From the NCBI RefSeq assembly GCF_003725535.1, contig NZ_RJSF01000047.1:141972-205971 (forward strand): a stretch of DNA of 64,000 nucleotides, written 5' to 3'. Positions 54,394 through 63,696 of this stretch are shown piece by piece; positions within the stretch are counted from its first letter, which is position 1, and every line of letters begins with the position of its first letter. The position numbers were made by a program, and so were the translations under genes. The DNA is from Nocardioides pocheonensis (lineage in GTDB: Bacteria > Actinomycetota > Actinomycetes > Propionibacteriales > Nocardioidaceae). The notes under the pieces are model-generated. The model saw nothing but the letters and a program-made list of their open reading frames with translations, had not been told where the DNA came from and ran no database searches.

Positions 54394-55232
54394 GCGAGAC
54401 CAGAACCGTGCTGGATGCCCGTACATCCCCGACGCGGATCATCAACATCAAGGGAACGAATTTCGCCTACCGCGAGTTCGGGCCGAGCACCGGCGTACCC
54501 GTCGTCTTCCTGCACCACTTCACGGCGGTGCTCGATGACTGGGACCCCCGCGTGATCGACGGGATCGCGACGGAGCGACGCGTGATCACCTTCGACAATC
54601 GCGGCGTGGGAGGATCCGGCGGACGCACGCCCACAACGGTCGCAGCGATGGCCGACGATGCCATCGCCTTCATCCGCGCGCTCGGGCTCGAGCAGGTCGA
54701 CCTCATGGGCTTCTCCCTCGGCGGATTCGTCGCGCAAGTGATCGTGACCAAGGAGCCCCAGCTCGTTCGGAGGATGGTGCTTGCGGGCACCGGGCCCGCC
54801 GGGGACATCGGCAAGGTCAGCGCGAGGCTGCTCGGCGATTTCCTGCACGGCATTCTCACTTCCACCGACCCGAAGCGCTACCTCTTCTTCACGCGAACGT
54901 CCAACGGCAAGGCTGCAGCGCTCGCCTATCTGGACCGACTGACCGAGCGGACCGAAGGTCGCGTCAAGAAGACCTCAGCACTGGGCGTAGCTGCGCAGAT
55001 CGTCGCGATTCGTCGATGGGCAGCCCAGGACCCGATGGAGCTAGAGACGATCGAGCACCTGGTGCTCGTCGCGAACGGCGAGGACGACCGCATGGTTACC
55101 ACTCGGAGCTCGTTCGAACTGGCACATCGCCTGCGCAACGCCTCACTCCGGATCTACCCGGACGCCGGGCATGGAGGCGTCTTCCAGTATCACGAGCGGT
55201 ATGTGCCCGAAGTCCTAGCATTCCTGAGCTGA
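54390..55232 (+). CDS. Alpha/beta hydrolase (haloperoxidase/lipase-like)
   Basis: This 280-residue protein starts at ATG 54390 inside the stop of the dehydrogenase gene. It has VVFLHHFTAVLDDWDPRVID, DNRGVGGSGGRTPT, the nucleophile elbow DLMGFSLGGFVAQVIV, the acid in VANGEDDRMVTT and His in PDAGHGGVFQYHER. Proton-relay-type esterases and C-C hydrolases share this order. It forms an operon with the dehydrogenase. Confidence 0.9.
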   Translation: MSETRTVLDARTSPTRIINIKGTNFAYREFGPSTGVPVVFLHHFTAVLDDWDPRVIDGIATERRVITFDNRGVGGSGGRTPTTVAAMADDAIAFIRALGLEQVDLMGFSLGGFVAQVIVTKEPQLVRRMVLAGTGPAGDIGKVSARLLGDFLHGILTSTDPKRYLFFTRTSNGKAAALAYLDRLTERTEGRVKKTSALGVAAQIVAIRRWAAQDPMELETIEHLVLVANGEDDRMVTTRSSFELAHRLRNASLRIYPDAGHGGVFQYHERYVPEVLAFLS

Positions 55233-55683
55233 TCAGCGGCTTCGAACGCGGCTTGGAAGAGCGGGGCGAGCGCTCATCGCATTCGGGCAGCGCAGCCAAC
55301 CGGTTCTGTCTGATTCAAACCCGGCGGCAGGGTCGCAGAGTTGCAGAGCATTGGCGAGGCACCACGCATGGATCCGTGCGCTAAGCGCACCGTCGAGGCG
55401 CTGATGAAGGTTGCGGAGAAGGTCTGCCGAGATGCGGCACTCTATCCGGCGTCTGGCCCACGCGAGACGTCAAGCGTCGTCGGTTCGGCCACTTCGACAC
55501 CTACTTCGGCGAGCCGTTCGAGCGCGCGGTCCGCGACCAAAGCCGAGTTCCTCCTCCGCCACCCTCATATGGGCGTGACCGCGGGTGTCGTGACGGTCCT
55601 TCCGGAAGCTGAGGAAGACCGACCGGTCTACCCTGCCGGTCTACCTGGATGTGGTTCTTGTTGACGGCCGTCTAAGTCGCAAC
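55233..55683. other. Intergenic region with no recognised gene
   Basis: About 450 bases between convergent genes. One plus-strand frame contains RRRFGHFDTYFGEPFERAVR (about 55480-55540), which looks protein-like, but the frame has no start or usable length. It may be a relic. Confidence 0.4.
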
Positions 55684-56229
55684 TCACGTGTCGGCCTGGG
55701 TTCTGAGATTGCGGCTGCGTGGGTCGACGCGCTTAGAGATGCGCCGCGACGGGGGGCCTAGCCCCGAGCGCCACCAACGTCGCCAGGCGCGAGGCCGGCC
55801 AGCGACGCTAGCCAGCAAGTCCAATGGATCGAAGTATGTGACGCGGCCCTTGACGAGGCCGTCCTCGAACCAGAACCTGTCGCAGGTTTTCCAGGTCATT
55901 CGGCGCCCTCCAAGGGTGCCGCTCAGACGCGCCTCGATGTACACGCCGCCGTCATAGATGTTGGCGTGCAGGACCTGACCACGCAGGTCCGGGACAAGTG
56001 CGTACACCCGGGCGAAAAGGGCGAGAAGGCTGGCACGGCCCACGACGTCGGGGGTTCGCGGTTGGACGCCCGTGTACTCCGGATGGATGAACTCAACAAG
56101 GCGGGCTAATGCGGCGTAGTGGCCGGCGCCCAAGGCTTGAGTGAAAAGTTCGATCCAATGGGCGGCACTGTCCACACGTGGCACGACCGAACGCTCGTCA
56201 GAACGGTCGTCAGCAGGCGGTGAAGTCAT
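55684..56229 (-). CDS. SnoaL-like protein
   Basis: ATG 56229 behind GAGGAG starts a 181-residue protein with an NTF2-like core. It reads SAAHWIELFTQALGAGHYAA, then ALFARVYALVPDLRGQVLHA, then GGVYIEARLSGTLGGRRMTW and TCDRFWFEDGLVKGRVTYFD. This strand order is that of SnoaL/limonene-epoxide-hydrolase-like proteins. The C-terminal 35 residues are basic and not conserved-looking. It is the last gene of a minus-strand set with two MaoC-type genes. Confidence 0.8.
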   Translation of the reverse strand: MTSPPADDRSDERSVVPRVDSAAHWIELFTQALGAGHYAALARLVEFIHPEYTGVQPRTPDVVGRASLLALFARVYALVPDLRGQVLHANIYDGGVYIEARLSGTLGGRRMTWKTCDRFWFEDGLVKGRVTYFDPLDLLASVAGRPRAWRRWWRSGLGPPSRRISKRVDPRSRNLRTQADT

Positions 56230-56322
56230 GGTGGACTCCTCGAGCTGGATGGAGGCTCTGGTCATGAACGGAGCAAGCCGCACGGGTCATATTGCATTCG
56301 GCGGGGCAGGTTCTTGCGACGC

Positions 56323-56790
56323 CTACTGCTGGTCGGCCGGTCGGCGTGGCAACTGCAAGTGAATCTCGTTCACGCTGATCGTGTCGCCGTGCTGGTCGGT
56401 CGCGATCGCGCGGATGACCGCGAAATCCTTGCCGTCGCCGATCGGGTGAGTGTCGCGTACTTCGCCGCGCACAGTGACGGTGGAGCCGACCGGAACGGGC
56501 TTTGTAAACGTGCTCTCAACTGCAGTTATGCGCGCCGACGCTCCGAAGGCGCGCAACACGAGCGAGGCGGCGTAGGACATGCTCATCATGCCGTGGGCGA
56601 CGGTCTCCGGAAATCCGAACACCTGGGCGCGCGCGGCCCACTGAGGGTCCATGTGGACCGGATTGAGGTCCAGGCTCGCCATGCCGTAGGCGTCGACGCA
56701 CTCTTGGGTGACGTCATAAACAAGCTCAGAGAGTTCGTCACCGGTCTTGAGGTCATCGAGAAAGGGGGCTCGTGGACTGCCGAGAATCAT
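56323..56790 (-). CDS. MaoC-like dehydratase
   Basis: This 155-residue protein has the hot-dog hydratase motif CVDAYGMASLDLNPVHMDPQ (D-x4-H) and VFGFPETVAHGMMSMSYAAS (HG). It is 20 nt downstream of a second hot-dog gene, and pairs like this often form one heteromeric (R)-enoyl-CoA hydratase, as in steroid side-chain beta-oxidation. Pair formation is inferred from the adjacency. Confidence 0.88.
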   Translation of the reverse strand: MILGSPRAPFLDDLKTGDELSELVYDVTQECVDAYGMASLDLNPVHMDPQWAARAQVFGFPETVAHGMMSMSYAASLVLRAFGASARITAVESTFTKPVPVGSTVTVRGEVRDTHPIGDGKDFAVIRAIATDQHGDTISVNEIHLQLPRRPADQQ

Positions 56791-56810
56791 GGCTGTGCGC
56801 TCCTGATGAG

Positions 56811-57401
56811 TTAGGGACGTGTGTCGTTGAGTGCGGTGGCGAAGGCGCGTGCTTCATCGTGGTTAGCGGGCAGTATTAGGGTTGCCCAGGACTCGGCCTT
56901 GACGGCGCCGCGCTGGTCAGACATCACGACGTGCGCGCTCAAGTAGTGCTTACCGCGGCGGATGTAGCGGTCGGTATTTTCCACGGTCAGCGACAACCGG
57001 TCCCCGATTTTGATCGGCTCGCGAATCACGACCCGTTGAAAGGGATTTCGCGCGCCCGGGGTGCGGGTCCATGACAATGGCGTGCCGGGCGCCGCCAGCC
57101 AGAATCCAATCGAAGTGGTGAACAGGGGGTGCACCACAACCGTGCCACCAGGAGCGTGTACTCGCGCGTACTCGGGGTCGACTAGGAGCGGGTCGGTTTC
57201 GCCAAGAGCCAGGTTGTAGGCCAAGACATCTTCTTCTTCGACGATGAACTCGCCGGGCAGCCTCACGGCTTCACGCATCGGCGCGCGGTCCCAGGTGACG
57301 TGGTCGCGCCAAGTTGCGACGAAGTCTCGGGCGTATTCGCGTTGTTTCGTCGTGCGGGCCAACGCCGTCAATCGTTCTGCGTTCGACGCGGACACTGCCA
57401 T
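56811..57401 (-). CDS. FAS1-type/MaoC N-terminal dehydratase-like hot-dog protein
   Basis: ATG 57401 behind GGAG starts a 196-residue protein. It has a hot-dog fold with VLAYNLALGETDPLLVDPEY, GGTVVVHPLFTTSIGFWLAA, REPIKIGDRLSLTVENTDRY and RRGKHYLSAHVVMSDQRG. This is the non-catalytic N-terminal-type partner seen with MaoC proteins; the catalytic D-x4-H is not evident. The downstream gene supplies the active hydratase motif. The longer open frame upstream of 57401 is not coding. Confidence 0.85.
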   Translation of the reverse strand: MAVSASNAERLTALARTTKQREYARDFVATWRDHVTWDRAPMREAVRLPGEFIVEEEDVLAYNLALGETDPLLVDPEYARVHAPGGTVVVHPLFTTSIGFWLAAPGTPLSWTRTPGARNPFQRVVIREPIKIGDRLSLTVENTDRYIRRGKHYLSAHVVMSDQRGAVKAESWATLILPANHDEARAFATALNDTRP

Positions 57402-57420
57402 ACTTCTCCGCTCGGATAAG

Positions 57421-57437
57421 TTCTCCATGCGGAGGAA
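57421..57437. promoter_or_regulatory. Possible operator of the divergent MaoC/TetR pair
   Basis: TTCTCCATGCGGAGGAA contains the inverted arms CTCC and GGAG around ATGC. It lies 20 nt upstream of the hot-dog gene start and 20 nt upstream of the TetR start, so it is positioned for autoregulation and control of the MaoC operon. Arms are short, so this is tentative. Confidence 0.4.
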
Positions 57438-57457
57438 TTTATGGTTAGGTATGGCGC

Positions 57458-58126
57458 ATGTCAAGCAATCGCGAAGACAGCGGTGAGAACCCGGTGGGCA
57501 TACACCACCCGGGCCTGACCCGGCGTGGGCAGGACCGCAGGAGGGCACTGATCGAGGCGACGTTGCGCATCATCGTGCGCGAGGGTCCGGCGGCTGTCAC
57601 CCATCGATCGGTGGCCGCCGAAGCTGGTGCCACGCACGGCTCGGTGGCCTACTACTTCGGCGGTCGTGATGAGTTGCTCCACCAGGCACTCGAATGCGTG
57701 GCAGACCAGAACGTGAGGTGGTTGCAGCAGGGCGAGCTCAGCGACACCGATCCCACTCGCGACATCGACAACGTCGCCGCTCGGCTGGCCGCGATGGTTG
57801 ATCAGCAGCTGATCCGCGATCGCGCGATGGGATATTCGGTTCTGGAGTTGCATCTGGCAGCGGGCCGAGACCCCAAGCTGCGCCCGTTGATTCGCGCGTG
57901 GGGCAAAGCCTATGTCGCCAGCGCCACACCCGTCCTTGAAGCGATCGGCTCGACGGACTATGTGCGCGACACCCGCATGCTCGCTGCTCTGATCAATGGC
58001 ATGGTTCTCGAACAACTGGCTTCACCGCGTCCCAGATTTCGGCCCGACGTACTTGAGCCCGCGCTACGACAGGCGCTGACGGCGATCGCATCAGCTGCGA
58101 CGGCCGGGCAACTACGAGCACCGTGA
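57458..58126 (+). CDS. TetR-family regulator
   Basis: This 222-residue protein has the HTH AAVTHRSVAAEAGATHGSVA followed by YYFGGRDELLHQALECVADQ (about residues 45-85) and a TetR C-terminal domain. It is divergent from the MaoC operon with 56 nt between the starts, a typical arrangement for a local repressor. Confidence 0.9.
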   Translation: MSSNREDSGENPVGIHHPGLTRRGQDRRRALIEATLRIIVREGPAAVTHRSVAAEAGATHGSVAYYFGGRDELLHQALECVADQNVRWLQQGELSDTDPTRDIDNVAARLAAMVDQQLIRDRAMGYSVLELHLAAGRDPKLRPLIRAWGKAYVASATPVLEAIGSTDYVRDTRMLAALINGMVLEQLASPRPRFRPDVLEPALRQALTAIASAATAGQLRAP

Positions 58127-58560
58127 CCATGCGATTTCGGGCAGGTGGCATGGCTGGCACTTCTCCGTGGCGCGGAGATCGACATTGGTGACCTGCTGCC
58201 ACTAAGACACGGACACGACACGACCACTTCGCGGAGCGGCCCCTCGAGGTCCGAGTCCGCGATGAACTCAGCGACTTGAAGTCCGGTGAGCACCAGATAG
58301 GGCCTCATGCGCCCAACGATGCGATGGAACCGAGCTGGATTTGGACTTTCCGAGACGGTGGGCAAAGTTGTCGATCGTCCCCGAAGACACGTCGGCCTGG
58401 GCTCGCGCACTATTGCCGTATTGCGATTGGTGCCGCCAAACAGTCAACCCGCCGAAGCAAATCGCTCGACCTACGGCGCGGCCGCCGGTACGTGCCGGCC
58501 CCAAGCCGTGACTCGTCACGTCGATGCGCAGTGGGCCTTCGATGATGGGAAATCGGCGGT
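58127..58560. other. Intergenic region with no recognised gene
   Basis: About 430 bases between convergent genes. Minus-strand frames can be read but have no start site or motif I trust. No repeat or RNA structure stands out. Confidence 0.5.
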
Positions 58561-59535
58561 TCAGTCCGTCTTTGTGGTGACGACTGCGGCGTCTCCATTT
58601 TGCAGGGCTGCGGCATACCCACCCGGCTGGTACACCAGCAGTTCGCCGACGCTGGCAGTATCGCGCACATAGTGCGACATGATCGACTGGGCCTGTCGCT
58701 CCGGTAGCAAGGCGAGGAACTCGGCGCGCTCGAGATGCAGGCCTTCCGCCATTGACAAGGACCCACCTACGTTGACCGCCCGTTTGATGGCAGCGATCGC
58801 CTTCGGTGGCCGCGCTGCCAGATACTTGCCGCGCTCGATCGCCCGGGCAATGAGCTGGTCGGACGGGACGATTTCGTCGATCGCCCCAATCGCCAATGCG
58901 TCTTCAGCGGAGAAGGGTCGACCCTCCAACATGGCCACCAAGGCACGATGTGAGCCGATAAGTCGGGGAAGGCGCTGGGTGCCGCCGGCGCCGGGCCCAA
59001 ACCCGAGCAGAACCTCCAAGTGCCCGATGACGTAGTCTCCTTCAGCCATCAGCCGCAAGTCAGACGCCCACGAAATCTCAGCCCCCAAACCGAGGGCGGA
59101 GCCGTTAATGGCCGCCACGAAAACTGTTGAGCTCGTCGTCATCCGAACAAACGTCTCATGTATCTGATCCAGTTGGATTGCCCCATTCAATGGCGTCTTT
59201 CTCGCCACCCACCGCGTGAACCTTGTTCGGCGGGCATGGTGAGCGACCCTGGCCACCAAACTCGTGATACGGCGGCTCAACGGAGGAATGCCGGAACCAT
59301 CCTTTTGTAGCCAGTCAAGGTCTGCGTGGCTGATGAATCGGTGCGGATGAGACCCAGTGAGCACAACCACCCGTACCTCAGGATCACGGTCGGCGTGCTC
59401 GATGAGATCAACCAGTTCGGGGGCAGCCTCACGCACAAAAAGTCCCAGGTCGTTACCCACGAAACGAGCCAAGACCACACCGCTGCCGAGATCTTGAATA
59501 TCGATGTGCTGCCCGCGGCGATCCTTCCAAGACAC
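58561..59535 (-). CDS. Enoyl-CoA hydratase/isomerase family protein (crotonase)
   Basis: GTG 59535 behind GAGGAG starts a 324-residue protein. It has VLTGSHPHRFISHADLDWLQ, AINGSALGLGAEISWASDLR and YVIGHLEVLLGFGPGAGGTQ with RLPRLIG. One catalytic Glu is present (HLEV) and the second region reads GPGAGGTQ as in hydratases. An insert of about 50 residues after the oxyanion hole makes it longer than usual. A TAACTTCGTTA site lies 78-88 nt upstream. The ligase at 59816 is upstream on the same strand with a 280-nt gap. Confidence 0.9.
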   Translation of the reverse strand: MSWKDRRGQHIDIQDLGSGVVLARFVGNDLGLFVREAAPELVDLIEHADRDPEVRVVVLTGSHPHRFISHADLDWLQKDGSGIPPLSRRITSLVARVAHHARRTRFTRWVARKTPLNGAIQLDQIHETFVRMTTSSTVFVAAINGSALGLGAEISWASDLRLMAEGDYVIGHLEVLLGFGPGAGGTQRLPRLIGSHRALVAMLEGRPFSAEDALAIGAIDEIVPSDQLIARAIERGKYLAARPPKAIAAIKRAVNVGGSLSMAEGLHLERAEFLALLPERQAQSIMSHYVRDTASVGELLVYQPGGYAAALQNGDAAVVTTKTD

Positions 59536-59612
59536 CGGCGTCTCCTCATTCTTGTTTGGCGGCGTGTCGCCGGGCTAGCAGGCTCGTGGAGGCGGTCCCG
59601 CACGAAGGTTCA

Positions 59613-59623
59613 TAACTTCGTTA
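59613..59623. promoter_or_regulatory. TAACGAAGTTA operator-like site, copy 2
   Basis: TAACTTCGTTA, the reverse complement of the site at 39404-39414; both copies are followed by CAC on the plus strand. It lies in the promoter region of the crotonase gene at 59535. Confidence 0.55.
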
Positions 59624-59815
59624 CACAACGATAGGCGCGTGCGGGACATAGGACAACCCCCTCGTGGGGCAACTCGCCTTCCACGCCATGGGCGACCCGC
59701 GGCCGCGACCCCAACCGCAGGCTGCGTTGCGTGCATTGCTCTAAACAAGCTTTTGGCGCTCGGTAACCCGGCAAGCTCCCCACACTCGGATCGGTCATCA
59801 CGGACGTGCCGGCAC

Positions 59816-61378
59816 TCAAGCAAGCTGACGCTTGAGGATCTTCCCAGTTGCCGTCATCGGAAGTGAGTCGACGAACTCGACGATGCGCGGGTACTTGTAC
59901 GCCGCGAACTGCTCCTTGGCCCAGGTCACGAGCTCAGCCTCAGTGGTCGCGTCCCCGGCGGTCTTGACGACAACAGCCTTGATCTCCTCGCCATGCGAAT
60001 CGTGCGGGACACCGATGACTGCGACCAGCGAGACGGCCGGATGCTCGATGAGCACTTCCTCGAGCTCGCGCGGATAGACGTTGAATCCACCGCGGATGAT
60101 CATGTCCTTGGATCGGTCGACGATGTAGTAGAAGCCGTCCTCGTCTTTGCGGGCCAAGTCGCCGGATCGGAACCATCCGTCACGGATCACCTCTGCAGTG
60201 GCATCCGGTCGCTTGTAGTAGCCCTTCATCACGTTGTGCCCCTTGATGGCGATCTCGCCGATCTCGTCGGGCGCATCCTTCGTGTCGGACCAGTCGTCGT
60301 TGATGAGCTTCATCTCCACGCCCGGGATCGGCACCCCAATCGATCCGACACGGGGTTCTTCGCCGAACCGCGCGAAAGATGCGACCGGTGAGGTCTCCGA
60401 AAGTCCGTATCCCTCCAGGATCGTGACACCGAAGCGTTCCTTGAACTGCTTGTGGACCTCGGCCGGGAGCGCGGATCCTCCTGCTACCGCCACGCGAAGG
60501 TTCGCAGCGAGGCGGGCGACGTCGATCGAGTCATCCAAGGCCGAGAGTAGGGCCCAGTACATCGTGGGTACGCCGCCGAAGAACGTCACCTTGTGCTCCA
60601 GCATGAGCTTGAGGGCCGACGCGGCTTCGAACCGCGGCTGAATTACGAGCGTGCCGCCGTAGGCAACGGCCCCGTTCTGGAGAACCACTTGGCCGAAGGA
60701 GTGAAACAAGGGCAGCACGCACAGGTAGGTGTCAGGACGGTCGGCATCCGCGTCGAATAGGTCGCGTCCGGTCAGGGCGTTGTCGTAGACGTTTCGGTGC
60801 CTCAGTTCCGCACCCTTGGGCTGACCGGTCGTGCCCGAGGTGTACAGGATCACCGCGGTGTCGTCGTCGTCGCGCGCGATCGTTTTGAACGTCGTCGAGT
60901 GCTCGGCGACCGCCGGCTGGTACAACTGCGAGGCCTCGACCCCGTCAAGGGAGCCGCCGGTGCCGATCAGGAAGAACTCGGTACACCCGTCGGCATCCTG
61001 GAAGCCGCCCCAGGCAGCTTCACCGATCGGCAGCTCCGGTGTGCCCTCGAAAGCGAAGTACGCCTTCGCGTCGGAGTCATTGAGGTGGTACGCGACCTCG
61101 CGTGCCTTCAGCAGGACGTTCAGGGGCACGACGGTCGCGCCTGTCTTGAGAATCCCGAAGTAGATCACTGTGAAGTGCGGAAGGTTGGGGCACGACAGAG
61201 CGACCTTGTCGCCGGGCCTGACACCGCGCGCGACGAGGAGGTTCGCCACCTTGTTGGCCGCGGCCTCTAGCGCGGCGTAGGTGATCCGTTCGTCGCCGAA
61301 CACGATCGCCGTTCGCTCTGGATATCGATTGACTGATCGGGTGAGCAGGGCGGAGAGATTGCGGGTCGAGTCGTTCAT
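59816..61378 (-). CDS. AMP-forming acyl-CoA ligase
   Basis: This 520-residue enzyme has VILYTSGTTGQPKGAELRHR, LPLFHSFGQVVLQNGAVAYG, LEGYGLSETSPVASFARFGE, WFRSGDLARKDEDGFYYIVD and the C-terminal Lys in TATGKILKRQL. It activates a carboxylic acid to its CoA ester and most resembles long-chain or dicarboxylate-type ligases of actinobacteria. It is the first well-supported gene below promoter C, though a short ORF intervenes. Confidence 0.93.
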   Translation of the reverse strand: MNDSTRNLSALLTRSVNRYPERTAIVFGDERITYAALEAAANKVANLLVARGVRPGDKVALSCPNLPHFTVIYFGILKTGATVVPLNVLLKAREVAYHLNDSDAKAYFAFEGTPELPIGEAAWGGFQDADGCTEFFLIGTGGSLDGVEASQLYQPAVAEHSTTFKTIARDDDDTAVILYTSGTTGQPKGAELRHRNVYDNALTGRDLFDADADRPDTYLCVLPLFHSFGQVVLQNGAVAYGGTLVIQPRFEAASALKLMLEHKVTFFGGVPTMYWALLSALDDSIDVARLAANLRVAVAGGSALPAEVHKQFKERFGVTILEGYGLSETSPVASFARFGEEPRVGSIGVPIPGVEMKLINDDWSDTKDAPDEIGEIAIKGHNVMKGYYKRPDATAEVIRDGWFRSGDLARKDEDGFYYIVDRSKDMIIRGGFNVYPRELEEVLIEHPAVSLVAVIGVPHDSHGEEIKAVVVKTAGDATTEAELVTWAKEQFAAYKYPRIVEFVDSLPMTATGKILKRQLA

Positions 61379-61387
61379 CAGGCTCCT

Positions 61388-61660
61388 TTAGAGATGGGCG
61401 TGAGAGTTCAGCAGTACCGACGGTCGCGGGAAGCCGCTCAAGTTCACCTCGGATGTCATTGATCGGCTAGCACACGATGTCGGGGGCGTCGTAGGCAGCA
61501 AGGCCCCGGACCTTCGGCACGACGCGCGCACGCTGCTGCAGCCGGCTACCGGCCCCACCACCTCGCTGGGGTCGATCATCACCCCGGCGTTGAAGCGGTT
61601 CTGCGGCGCGATTTTGACGAGAGTCGTGATGCAGGCCTTATCCGGTAGCTGGAAACCCAT
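61388..61660 (-). CDS. Short ORF in the promoter C leader (uncertain)
   Basis: ATG 61660 behind GAGGAG encodes 90 residues. The first 40 (MGFQLPDKACITTLVKIAPQ and following) look protein-like, but the rest is Ser/Arg-rich like out-of-frame sequence. It lies between promoter C and the ligase gene. It may be a truncated gene, or a small protein with a frame error. No family is recognised. Confidence 0.4.
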   Translation of the reverse strand: MGFQLPDKACITTLVKIAPQNRFNAGVMIDPSEVVGPVAGCSSVRASCRRSGALLPTTPPTSCASRSMTSEVNLSGFPRPSVLLNSHAHL

Positions 61661-61707
61661 CGCGTCTCCTCGTTGATTGCGACCACATCGCTGCCGGTAG
61701 GATCACC

Positions 61708-61737
61708 AGTAAAGGAACACTCTTGTTCCTTTGTCAA
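61708..61737 (-). promoter_or_regulatory. Promoter C with 22-bp operator
   Basis: On the minus strand TTGACA (61737-61732) and TTTACT (61713-61708) are 18 bp apart, with AAAGGAAC/GTTCCTTT at 61711-61732. It drives the ligase gene leftward. It is also only about 50 bp from the start of the divergent TetR gene at 61785, so the same repeat could autoregulate that gene. Confidence 0.82.
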
Positions 61738-61784
61738 GAGGCATCCTGCTTCAGGGAGGATGTGGCTGTGAAAGGGTTTGACCT

Positions 61785-62495
61785 GTGACGTCGAGAAGGC
61801 CATCCAGAACGGCTAAGGCACAGGGGCAGCGGGCGGTGAGCCCCGGACGCCCTCCCAAAACGGAGGTGGCCGGACGACTCCAGCACATCCTTCGAGTCGC
61901 ATCCGCGGAGTTCGTCAACCGCGGATACGCCGACGCCAGCGTCTCCCGCATTGCCGCAGACGCCGGAGTCTCCAAGAAGACGATCTACGCGCGCTACCCA
62001 AACAAGGACGCCCTGCTCATGGCCGTGGCCGGGGAACTCGCCACCAGCGTCTACGACGTGGTCATGACGGCAATGGGCGGCGCGGCCGACGGTGAGCCTG
62101 AGGAAGTGCTGACCGCCTTCGGCACCGCGATCGCGACAAACTGGGCAACGCCTGAGACGATTGGCGTCTACCGCTTGTTTGTGGCCGAGGCCGTCCGGTT
62201 CCCGCAATTGGGTTCGATGTACCGCGAGATCATGGCCCGATTCCGCTCGGCCCTCGCCGACTACCTCCGAGAGCAATGTGATGCCGGCACTTTGCACATC
62301 GTCGATGTCGATGCGGCGTCACATCAGTTCGGGATGCTCGCCTACGGTGATATCCGCGAACGGCGGCTACTCGGCGAGACGGTGACCGAAGACGACATCG
62401 TCGAGACAGTGCGCCAAACCGTCGACGTGTTCCTCCGTGGCTACTCGACTACAGACCCGGCAGGCGTCCACGTCGGACCGTCGATCGCAGAGTAG
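61785..62495 (+). CDS. TetR-family regulator, candidate repressor of the AAAGGAAC regulon
   Basis: GTG 61785 starts a 236-residue protein. The HTH is YADASVSRIAADAGVSKKTI followed by YARYPNKDALLMAVAGELAT (about residues 50-85), with a TetR C-terminal domain containing GVYRLFVAEAVRFPQLGSMY (AefR-like). It is divergent from the ligase under promoter C and is flanked by three of the five AAAGGAAC promoters (C, D, E). That makes it the best candidate for their repressor. Its 3' end overlaps the convergent flavin-reductase gene by 55 nt. Confidence 0.88.
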   Translation: MTSRRPSRTAKAQGQRAVSPGRPPKTEVAGRLQHILRVASAEFVNRGYADASVSRIAADAGVSKKTIYARYPNKDALLMAVAGELATSVYDVVMTAMGGAADGEPEEVLTAFGTAIATNWATPETIGVYRLFVAEAVRFPQLGSMYREIMARFRSALADYLREQCDAGTLHIVDVDAASHQFGMLAYGDIRERRLLGETVTEDDIVETVRQTVDVFLRGYSTTDPAGVHVGPSIAE

Positions 62496-63151
62496 GTCTC
62501 ACCGCGGCCGTCCAGCCTCTTCATCCTCCGACCGGTGAGCTCGACCATGAGATCCTCGGCCAGCGGCGGCACGAACGCGTTGTCGACCAGGGTGTACTCG
62601 GCCGCGAGGCGGCCTATCGGGTGTATCCCGCCGAAGTCGACACGACCATTGACGTATAGGTCGTCACGGATGTTGAAGCCCACGACGTCGCCGATCACGA
62701 GATTGCTCATCCCGTCGGGCGACGGCGCAATCATTGCGACTTTGCACTCCAACGCGATCGGTGCACCCTTGATCCGGGGCGGCTTGACCATCGCCGACGC
62801 CTCGCGCTCGACCCCGACAGCCTCGAACTCGTCGACGTCAGGCTCGAACTCGATGGCACTGCGGTGGAGTGCCCCCACCTGCGGCAAGGTCGCCAGGTTC
62901 GTGACGAACTCCCCTGTATCGCGGATGTTGACGAACGTGTCCTTCAGTGTCACCCGGTCGGTGCGCGGCTGGATCGACAGCGAGATGCGTGGTGGCTTCC
63001 GCCCCACACAGGTGAAGAACGAGATCGGGGCGATGTTCCCGATCCCTTCGGTCGACAGCGTGCTTACCCACGCGATCGGACGAGGAATGATGCTCCCGAT
63101 GAGCAACTTGTAGGCCGAGGTCTCGTCGAGGTCTTCTGAGTCGATGATCAT
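62441..63151 (-). CDS. Flavin reductase-like domain protein
   Basis: This 236-residue protein begins MIIDSEDLDETSAYKLLIGS and has SIIPRPIAWVSTLSTEGIGN, IAPISFFTCVGRKPPRISLS, and DTGEFVTNLATLPQVGALHR. This is the FMN-binding split-barrel pattern of flavin reductase/DIM6-like proteins. It probably supplies reduced flavin or acts as a flavoenzyme in the pathway. It is under promoter D and divergent from the oxidoreductase under promoter E. Confidence 0.88.
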   Translation of the reverse strand: MIIDSEDLDETSAYKLLIGSIIPRPIAWVSTLSTEGIGNIAPISFFTCVGRKPPRISLSIQPRTDRVTLKDTFVNIRDTGEFVTNLATLPQVGALHRSAIEFEPDVDEFEAVGVEREASAMVKPPRIKGAPIALECKVAMIAPSPDGMSNLVIGDVVGFNIRDDLYVNGRVDFGGIHPIGRLAAEYTLVDNAFVPPLAEDLMVELTGRRMKRLDGRGETYSAIDGPTWTPAGSVVE

Positions 63152-63195
63152 GGGAGCTTCCTTCCAGCAGGTCGCGACTGGAATCGCGATCGCCC

Positions 63196-63225
63196 ATTAA
63201 AGGAACCTTAGCGTTCCTTTGTCAA
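63196..63225 (-). promoter_or_regulatory. Promoter D with 22-bp operator
   Basis: On the minus strand TTGACA (63225-63220), 18 bp, TTTAAT (63201-63196), with AAAGGAAC/GTTCCTTT at 63199-63220. It drives the flavin reductase at 63151. The 435 bases between this and promoter E contain no recognised gene. Confidence 0.82.
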
Positions 63226-63660
63226 GGACGCGTTCTCTCAGCGTCGGCCGGATCAAGTCGGAGGCGCCAGGGCGTGCACGGCCGCTGATCCAGTCCTCGA
63301 ACGCACAGAGCAAGCGACAGTTCAGCCACCCGCTCCCCCAGCTTCGCCCGCCGCCCTCCCGATTCGGCCCCCCGGGGGCCAGCAACTCCAGTTCCCCCGC
63401 CTGGACCGCGACCCGTGGCACTATCCGGCCCTATCGGATCGTTGCCTAGTCGTAGGGACTGGACCGCAGACGGCGTGCGCCAGGCTGCGCCACTGAACCA
63501 ACGCCAAGTTAGATCGTCCGACGCGTTGTCCCCGGTGCCGCCGGTATGACTGCGCGTCAGTTGATTCACGATCGGGGTGATTGACGAGCGCGTATCCGGA
63601 CCCCGGTCGAACGTCCCGGACGCCTCGACGGGACGGCACAAGCCGCAGAGCTACGCCTAT
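63226..63660. other. Non-coding stretch between promoters D and E
   Basis: No convincing gene, repeat or RNA is seen in these 435 bases. Open frames are low in coding character and lack ribosome sites. The region may simply separate two divergent promoters. Confidence 0.5.
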
Positions 63661-63690
63661 TGACAAAGGAACAGCCTAGTTCCTTTAATG
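63661..63690 (+). promoter_or_regulatory. Promoter E with 22-bp operator, leaderless layout
   Basis: TTGACA (63661-63666), 18 bp, TTTAAT (63685-63690), with AAAGGAAC/GTTCCTTT at 63666-63687. The gene starts at ATG 63697, six bases after the -10, so transcription is predicted to begin at or very near the A of the ATG. No ribosome site can be present in such a transcript. Confidence 0.82.
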
Positions 63691-63696
63691 GCGCCA